Shown piece by piece: positions 56,265 to 64,000 of a stretch of DNA of 64,000 nt (position 1 is its first letter; every line of letters begins with the position of its first letter). The notes beneath the pieces were generated by a model that was given only the letters and a program-made list of their open reading frames with translations, made no database searches and was not told where the DNA came from. Both the position numbers and the translations under genes were made by a program. The stretch is from Mytilus californianus (taxonomy: Eukaryota > Mollusca > Bivalvia > Mytilida > Mytilidae): contig NW_026262604.1 in assembly GCF_021869535.1 (NCBI RefSeq), positions 56,010,247 through 56,074,246 on the forward strand. The letters are read 5' to 3'.

Positions 56265-59200
56265 GCAAGAAGTAATAAATTTATGACCTACTACTTTTTA
56301 TTCATAAATCCAAAACGTTTTTTGATGTTTGATATCGCTTTTCAATGATAATACTTTCAAATTAACAAATATTAAAAATACTATTTTTAAATGGTATTTA
56401 CAAAAGATAGTTGCCGCAAAATTCTGATATCGTCGTGGATTTTAAATGAAATAAAGTAGAAGCAACTCCCATGCTATTACGTTTTTGACCAATGGTAGAT
56501 AAACCATATTTTTTTATGCTTTGAAATAATTGGCGGGACAAAATTCTGTTCACATTCGTCGTTCTGAGTACGTTCTTCTGCATGTTATTTCAAGTAGTAT
56601 TTCGGTAACTACTAATCACAGATTGTAAAAAAAATCCTAACACTAACATTAACACTAAGAGTGCATTATACTGTAGATCTAGAACTAATTTTGCAATATA
56701 GAAATGTAATGTAAGGCTATGTCATGCAGTCATGCAACTATAATTTATATTGAAAGATTTTGTGCTTGAAATATTAGTACTATGAAACGATTTACCAATT
56801 AAGTTCAAATTGATCTTTATTTCTCCAAGCTTTAGAAAAAATTAATCGAAAAAAATAATTGAGTGTATCAATTTTTAAGGACATGTAGGGACTGCTTGTG
56901 CATTTCAGGGAAAATTTGTAAATGACTGAAGATGGCTTGCATAGGATATCTGCTTGAGATTTGTTTTAATTGTTACTGTTTATCGTAGGCAGATTGAACT
57001 GTCATTAAGTACATGTATTATACAAGGTTATATCTTAACAAACAACAAGTAAATTTCGTGTGAAATTCACCTGCTGCATTTTGTAATTGTTGAATCAATC
57101 TTGATGAGTGTTTTCATATAGACAGCCGACTATTGAGCACACTTTTCAACCAATACCGAATTGAGCAGATGCAGCAGTATAAATTCTGTCTAAAGGTGTC
57201 GTTAAAAAACGGACAATTTACAATGGTTGTAACAAATGACTCATGAAACACAGGTGCTAGTCAACCATCATCAATCGGTTAGTACTGAAAATATTGTAGC
57301 CCATGTCACAGGTACATGCACTTTAACATTCCTGTCATCTCGAATTATAAAACAGAACTGAAACACTCAGGATAAAATGATAAGGAGGGTTTTCACAACA
57401 AGACAGGAATTTGATTAATCTCCTATGCTAAGATATATAGAGTTTTGACTTTTCCGTTTCAAACAATGAACCACCGAATTTGTCTTCATTGTTTTCTTGT
57501 CAGAAAGAACAATCACCATCACGTCAAGTGTTAATTATAATATGTTTCCGCCTGTCAATGCATAAAATCCGATTACTTCGATATTTTCTATCCCGTTCAC
57601 TTTTTTTTAAATACGTTGTACAGGGTTAGGCTTGACACTGATGTTATCATCAATCTTATCTATATTTTCTTACAAGTTCTTGATGTATAGTACACATGCT
57701 ATCTACACGGTGTATATTCAGAATGCTTGCTTTCCGATTCAATCACCGGTAACGCTTGTTTTCAGATTCAAACGCCAGTAATGCTTGCTTTCCGATTGCG
57801 GAAACGCATACTTTCCAGTATAACAACAAAAATTACAAAAAGGGTTGACAGATAGGTTGCTACAATCTTTAAGAAAATATCAAATTACAATTGCCTTAAA
57901 TGACATTGACGGAACAAAACAAATAACCATGTTTCCAATTTCATAATCTGCTGTTTTTTTAAAGGTTAAATGAAAAAGTAATTTCGATTACACTAGAACT
58001 GCGTTGTTTTGCAAAACAGACTTTGCAGCCAAACATATCCAAATATTAACAATCTCATCCTTTATAAATCAATCTATTTAAACACTCTTTCTGTTTAAAG
58101 GTTTTATATTTGATGAATATACAACATATCAGACCACAACTGATTTAACATGTTAATCAGGTTTATTCTCCGTTTTCTTAAATTTGACTTGTAACGCTTA
58201 CTATAAGATTTGAGGGTTGCAAGTTCATTCGAATATAATATGTCCAAACATGTTTCATTGTAGCTATTGTTTACATTAATGAGCGATCATTTAAAAAGGG
58301 GCCCGGTTGGATGTTTTGAGTTTTTTCTATGATTTCCATCAATGAAGGAACACATATTTTGATCTTGGAGAATGATAAAGTAAAAAAAATATTTTGATTG
58401 AGTTTTGTTGTCATTTAATTTGATATTAAGTTTTCAATATAATAAATAAAGATTTGATGACTATCGGGTACGAAAAAAAAACTTTCAGAAAAAAATTTAA
58501 AAAATCAATCAATAACCCAATATTTGTCTCTAATTTTTCAACATTCCAGCCTTGATCGGCCTATTGGATATTTTCTTTTCCTGTTCCTATTTGCGTGTTC
58601 TTAAATTCTAAAAGAAAGATATATTCATTTCCACATTTTCCATAAAATATATCGGTTGCATTTCAATATAATATCGACCGATAGAAAATTGACGAATTCA
58701 TAATTCTGCGAAAAGGGAGACCTTAAATTTTAGCAAAAAACAATCAGCTGACAGAAAAGAGACTAAGTGGACGTCTAATTTGTACTTGTAATAAAAGGTA
58801 TGATTCTGACATAGCAGCAACTTGCAAAAGTCAATATACTGCTGTCCACAGGCAGTTGAAAATAAACAATCTAGTTCAAGGGAACACTGTGCATGAAACA
58901 TTACATTATTATTCTTCACGGTACAAAACTTCATCAAATGGAAATAACAGGGAAATTAAACTGACTCGCTACAATTTATTAATTTGAATAAAATACTCAG
59001 TTATGACTTCGAACATACGGATTTTTTTTAGATAAGTGAAAAACATAACAATGACGCAAAATTCGTTTGTCTTTGCTGAAGAATTTAAACACATTTTTTT
59101 CATCGTCACCTTTCAACTTTTTATGTAAAGTACAACAAAAATATCTTCAAAAAAAAGATAATTAAATTGTAAATCAATAAACAATCAAATCATGCCAATA

Positions 59201-61239
59201 CTCACCACTTAGTGTACTCTGTTCTGCTGAAAAAATAGGAAAATATTTTTTTATATTTAATATTGTTTATAAAATTATACTTGATTTAGTAGATTACGTT
59301 TGGTTTGGTTAAACACTCAAATTCATTGAGACTAAAGCTTAGGAATATGATCTTGCATAACTTCTAACAGTAAACTAACTATTGGTGACTCTTACTAGTG
59401 TTATGTAGTCGTTTACAAATTTAGTTAAGTGTAATTTTTATTTTGTCAATTTAAAATTAAGCTAAATCGAGAAAGTCAATTCAATGTATAAACATTAAGC
59501 TAGAGACATGTAAGGACTGCTTGTGCTTTTCATGCTAAATGTGTGAGTGAGCCAGGATGGCTTGTTAATGACGTCCGCTTGATATTGGTCTTGATTATTA
59601 ATTAATATCGATTGTTTGGTTGTGCACCTTATGACTGTTTTATATAGATGTGTCATTTTAGTTATACAAAATATCTAACAAAACATTACTTATAATATTA
59701 TCTTTTCTGAAAAATAGGAAAATAAAATCTTATTTTATTTCTTGTTGTTTATTAAATGATATTTGATTTATGATTGATTACGTTTGGTTTGGTTCAAAAC
59801 TGAAATTCATTGAGACTTAATCTTAGGGATATGAACTTGCTTGATTCTTAGATAAATAAGATGCATTTGAATGTGGTAACCGTGTTTGATGTTGCTTAAA
59901 TGTATTTTCTAAACGTTGATATGAGAACATGACACATTAAGAAAATATGCATCCAATCGTCGTGAAGATTTACTAGAAGAGTAAACCAACTATTGGTGAC
60001 AATTACTAGAGTTATCTAAGTCATTCAACAATTTAGTTTACTGTAGTCTTTATTTTGTCAGCTTAAAAATAAGCTAAATCGGGAAAATCAATTCAATGTA
60101 TCAAACTTGTAGTTAGGGACATGTTAGGATTGGTTTTGCTTTTCAGGTTGAATATTTTAGTGACCGTAGATGGTTTTTATATGACGTCCGCTTCAGATTC
60201 GACTTCTTTGTTGATTAATATCGTGTTAGCAACATATGCTTGTTTAAAATAGAGGTGTCATTTAAATAATACAAAAGAACAAACAAAACACTATTGAATA
60301 GGCGGTTATTCCTAACAAGACAGTTATTCAATTATTCTTCTATGACAAGATAACTAGAGTGTAGACATTTCCCGTTTAAAACAGACAACAACGGTGCTAG
60401 GTGTTATATCAGTGTGGTTTTTTTTTCTTGTCTGCAAAAACGTCAATTTACGTCAATGGATTAACTATAATACTTGGATTTAACCATTCCTGACGAATAT
60501 AAATTCAGAAAAGTGCTACACATGGGATAGTAAAGTTTTGTTTTCATTTACTTACATTGGGTCAATACCACTTATGATGGCCTGTTAGTCCCTAAGGGTG
60601 TCATTAGGTCAGTAATTAGTTATTCAATACTGGCATGAGTTTTATTTTTTTTTTTCTAAATTAAGAAATTACTAAGAATCTTTTGTTGAAACTCCCTCAG
60701 ATAAAACAGCCGAATTTTGGCTTTACTTTTCATGTCCTTATTGGTAGTATCGGTCCTAACGTTTGTACATATTTATACATTCTTGGTCATACAGGCATAA
60801 TTTCGTTTAATCGTTCACGGTGAAGGCAATTCAAGAAAAACGCGTCGGACGCTTGATATGTATAAATAGTGGGTTTTTTTTTTCATTCGCGAAGGAGCAA
60901 CATTGGCTTATTTTGTTAAACGTAATATTATCGTTATTCCTATGACACAAACTTGGCTAGTTTAAAAAGTGAAACCTGCATGTTCATGATTAATATTTTC
61001 TTATTGTATACTTTAAAATACACATTTGTTTATTCAGAAGTAAATTTGAACTTCTTTAAAATAAATGTTTGAATTTCGTAAAAACATTGTTGGTTTCTTC
61101 AATTTTTATTATATTTTTTATTAATTCATGTTTTTCAAACAGTGGTGACTGTGATCATTACATTAACAACAAATGATACGTTTGAGTCACACTGAGTTGC
61201 AACGTGTTGAGTAAAGTTGTAGCTTATGTGACCTTGCAG
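56265..61239 (+). repeat. 4.9-kb tandem unit, copy 3
   Basis: Complete period of 4975 bp by the GCAAGAAG landmark (4948 by the AGATAGTTGC anchor), highly similar to copy 2. The hydrophobic frame that is open at 50866 and 55743 has an in-frame stop here (GCATAATTTCG near 60796), so it is not under obvious constraint. The internal duplication is present (59217-59700 and 59701-60240). Confidence 0.9.
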
Positions 61240-64000
61240 GCAAGAAGTAATACATTTATGACCTACTACTTTTTATTCATAAATCCAAAACGTTTTTTGA
61301 TGTTTGATATCGCTTTTCAATGATAATACTATTTTTAAATGGTATTTACAAAAGATAGTTGCCGCAAAATTCTGATATTGTCGTGGATTTTAAATGAAAT
61401 AAAGTAGAAGCAACTCCCATGCTATTACGTTTTTGACCAATGGTAGATAAACCATATTTTTTATGCTTTGAAATAATTTGCGGGACAAAATTCTGTTCAC
61501 ATTCGTCGTTCAAAGTACGTTCTTCTGCATGTTATTTCAAGTACCATTTCGGTAACTACTAATCACAGATTATAAAAAAAATCCTAACACTAACATTAAC
61601 ACTAAGAGTGCATTATACTGTAGATCTAGAACTAATTTTGCAATATAGAAATGTAATGTAAGGCTATGTCATGCAGTCATGCAACTATAATATATATTGA
61701 AAGCTTTTGTGCTTGAAATATTAGTAGTATGAAACGATTTACCAATTAAGTTCAAATTTATCTTTATTTCTCCAAGCTTTAGAAAATTTAATCGATAAAA
61801 ATAATTGAGTGTATCAATTTTTAAGGACATGTAGGGACTGCTTGTCCATTTCAGGGAAAATTTGTAAATGACCGCAGATGGCTTGCATAGGATGTCTGCT
61901 TGAGATTTGTTTTAATTGTTACTGTTTATCGTAGGCAGATTGAACTGTCATTAAGTACATGTATTATACAAGGTTATATCTTAACAAACAACAAGTAAAT
62001 TTCGTGTGAAATTTACCTGCTGCATTTTGTAATTGTTGAATCAATCTTGATGAGTGTTTTCATATAGATAGCCGACTATTGAGCACACTTTTCAACCAAT
62101 ACCGAATTGAGCAGATGCAGCAGTATATATTCTGTCTAAAGGTGTCGTTAAAAACGGACAATTTACAATGGTTGTAACAAATGACTCTAACACAGGTGCT
62201 AGTCAACCATTATCAATCGGTTAGTACTGAAAATATTGTAGCCCATGTCACAAGTAGATGCAATTTACCATTACTGTCCCCTCGAATTATAAAACAGAAC
62301 TGAAACACTCAGGATAAAATGATAAGGTGGGTTTTCACAACAAGACAGGAATTTGATTTGATAGAGTTTTGACTTTTCCGTTTCAAACAATGAACCACCG
62401 AATTTGTCTTCATTGTCTTTCTTGTCAGAAAAAAGCAATCACCATTACGTCAAGGGTTAATTATAATATGTCTCCGCCTGCAAATGCATAAAATCCGATT
62501 ACTTCGATATTTTCTCTCCCGTTCATTTTTTTTAAATACGTTGTACAGGGTTAGGCTTGACACTGCTGTTATCATCAATGTTATCTATATTTTCTTACAA
62601 GTTCTTGATGTATAGTGCACATGCTATGTACACGGTGTATATTCAGAATGCTTCTTTTCCGATTCAATCGCCGGTAACGCTTGTTTTCCGATTCAATCGC
62701 CAGTAATGCTTGCTTTCCGATTCCGGAAACTCATACTTTCCGGTATAACTAAAGAAAATTACAAAAAGGATTGAAAGATAGGTTGCTGCAATCTTAAAGA
62801 AAATATCGAATTACAATTGCCTTAAATGACATTCAATTTGAACAAAACAAATAACCATGTTTCCAATTTCATAATCTGCTGTTTCTTTAAAGGTTAAATG
62901 AAAAAGTAATTTCGGTTACACTAGAACTGCGTTGTATTGCAAAACAGACTTTGCAGCCAAACATATCCAAATATTAACAATCTCATCCGTTATAAATCAA
63001 TCTTTTTAAACACTGTTTCTGTTTAAAGGTTTTATATTTCATGAATATACAACATATTAGACCACAAATGATTTAATATGTTAATCAGGTTTATTCTTAA
63101 ATTTGACTTGTAACGCTTACTATAAGATTTGAGGGTTGCAAGTTCAGTCGAATATAATATGTCCAAACATGTTTCATTGTAGCTATTGTTTACATTAATG
63201 AACGATCATTCAAAAAGGAGCCTAGTTGGGTGTTTGAGTTTTTCTATGATATATTATGATTTCAATCATTGAAGGAACACATATTTTGATCTTGGAGAAA
63301 GATAAGGTAAACAAATATTCTGATTGAGTTTTGTTGTCGTTTAATTTGATATTAAGTTTTCAGTATAATAAATAAAGATTTGATGCCTACCGGTCACGAA
63401 AAGAAAATTTCAGAAGAAAATTGAAAAAATCAATCAATAACCCCATATGTGTCTTTAATTTTTCAACATTCCAGCCTTCATCGGCCTATTGGATATTTTC
63501 TTTTCCTTTTTATTTGCGTGTTCTTAAATTCTAAAAGAAAGATATATGCATTTCCACATTTTCCATAAAATATATCAGTTACGTTTCAATATGAATGCCG
63601 ACCGATAGAAAATTTACGAATGATAATTCTGAGAAAAAGGAGACCTGAAATTTCAGCAAAAAATAATCAGCTGACAGAAAAGAGACTAAGTGGACGTCTA
63701 ATTGATACTTGTAATAAAAGGGATGATTCTGACATAGCAGCAACTTGCAAAGTCAATAAACTGCTGTCCACAGGCAGTTGAAAATAAACATTCTACTTCA
63801 AAGGAACACTGTGCATGAAAAAAATATTATTCTTCACGGTAACAAATTTCATCAAATAGACATAACAGGGAAATTTAACTGACTCGCTGCAATTTATTAA
63901 TTTGAATAAAATACTCAGTTATGACTTCGAACATACGGATTTTTTTTAGATAAGTGAAAAACACAACAATGACGCAAAATTCGTTTGTCTTTGCTGAGAT
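61240..64000 (+). repeat. 4.9-kb tandem unit, copy 4 (runs off window)
   Basis: First ~1 kb is copy 3-like (ACCGAATTGAGCAGATGCAG at about 62101); from about 62430 on it is copy 1-like (CAGAAAAAAGCAATCACC, TCTCCGCCTGCAAATG, GCCGACCGATAGAAAATTTA). A ~22-bp deletion at about 62358 lies close to the switch. The array continues past the end of the window. Confidence 0.9.

Noticed and set aside
1..64000. CRISPR arrays, bacterial operons, tRNA or rRNA genes
   Set aside because: The sequence is eukaryotic in character; no spacer-repeat pattern of CRISPR size, no cloverleaf with A and B boxes and no rRNA core sequence was recognised by eye. A tRNAscan or Rfam search could still find decayed copies.

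Overview
The window looks like a piece of a marine bivalve nuclear genome, most likely a Mytilus-type mussel. The grounds are strongly AT-rich, gene-poor DNA, typical eukaryotic splice sites, and a dense load of repeats of kinds known from bivalves: pearl/HINE-like elements with tandem cores of 166 or about 490 bp and GACG-rich tails, Penelope-like reverse transcriptases, a truncated LINE and a hAT-like non-autonomous element. The species is inferred, not shown. Nothing prokaryotic or organellar was seen.

The only host-gene signal is on the minus strand at 24.8-26.2 kb. Two proline-rich internal exons with good splice sites and matching phases resemble the linker upstream of the RRM in RBM26/RBM27-type RNA-binding proteins. 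Their introns are filled with pearl-like arrays.

Layout. 0-6 kb: mostly unrecognised AT-rich DNA with four dispersed repeats. 6-9.4 kb: pearl-like pieces alternating with 3' tails of a retroelement family (A). 8.3-12.6 kb: one family A copy (minus strand), split by a 5'-truncated family B copy (plus strand). 13.1-18.9 kb: a degenerate Penelope-like RT gene (minus) enclosed by a 192-bp direct repeat, with a hammerhead-like motif at its 3' side and a ~120-bp tandem array at its 5' side. 22.6-28.7 kb: two pearl-like arrays of 166-bp monomers around the host exons. 29.6-35.3 kb: a diverged copy of a long repeat unit, broken by a pearl-like element that itself carries a hAT-like element. 35.9-38.7 kb: a second nest (pearl-like element, family A tail, smaller pearl-like element). 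38.9-42.8 kb: a 5'-truncated LINE with a poly(A) tail and a likely target-site duplication. 43-47 kb: dispersed repeats and a GIY-YIG endonuclease remnant. 47-64 kb: at least three and a half tandem copies of a ~4.9-kb unit that runs off the window.

The most informative points are: the shared plan of the pearl-like subfamilies (5' stem-loop, short inverted repeat, tandem core, GACG-rich stretch, inverted repeat); the reconstructable insertion order from four nested insertions with inferable empty sites; the A-B-B-A mosaic of the 4.9-kb array; and the Penelope-like locus with a direct repeat and a possible ribozyme relic.
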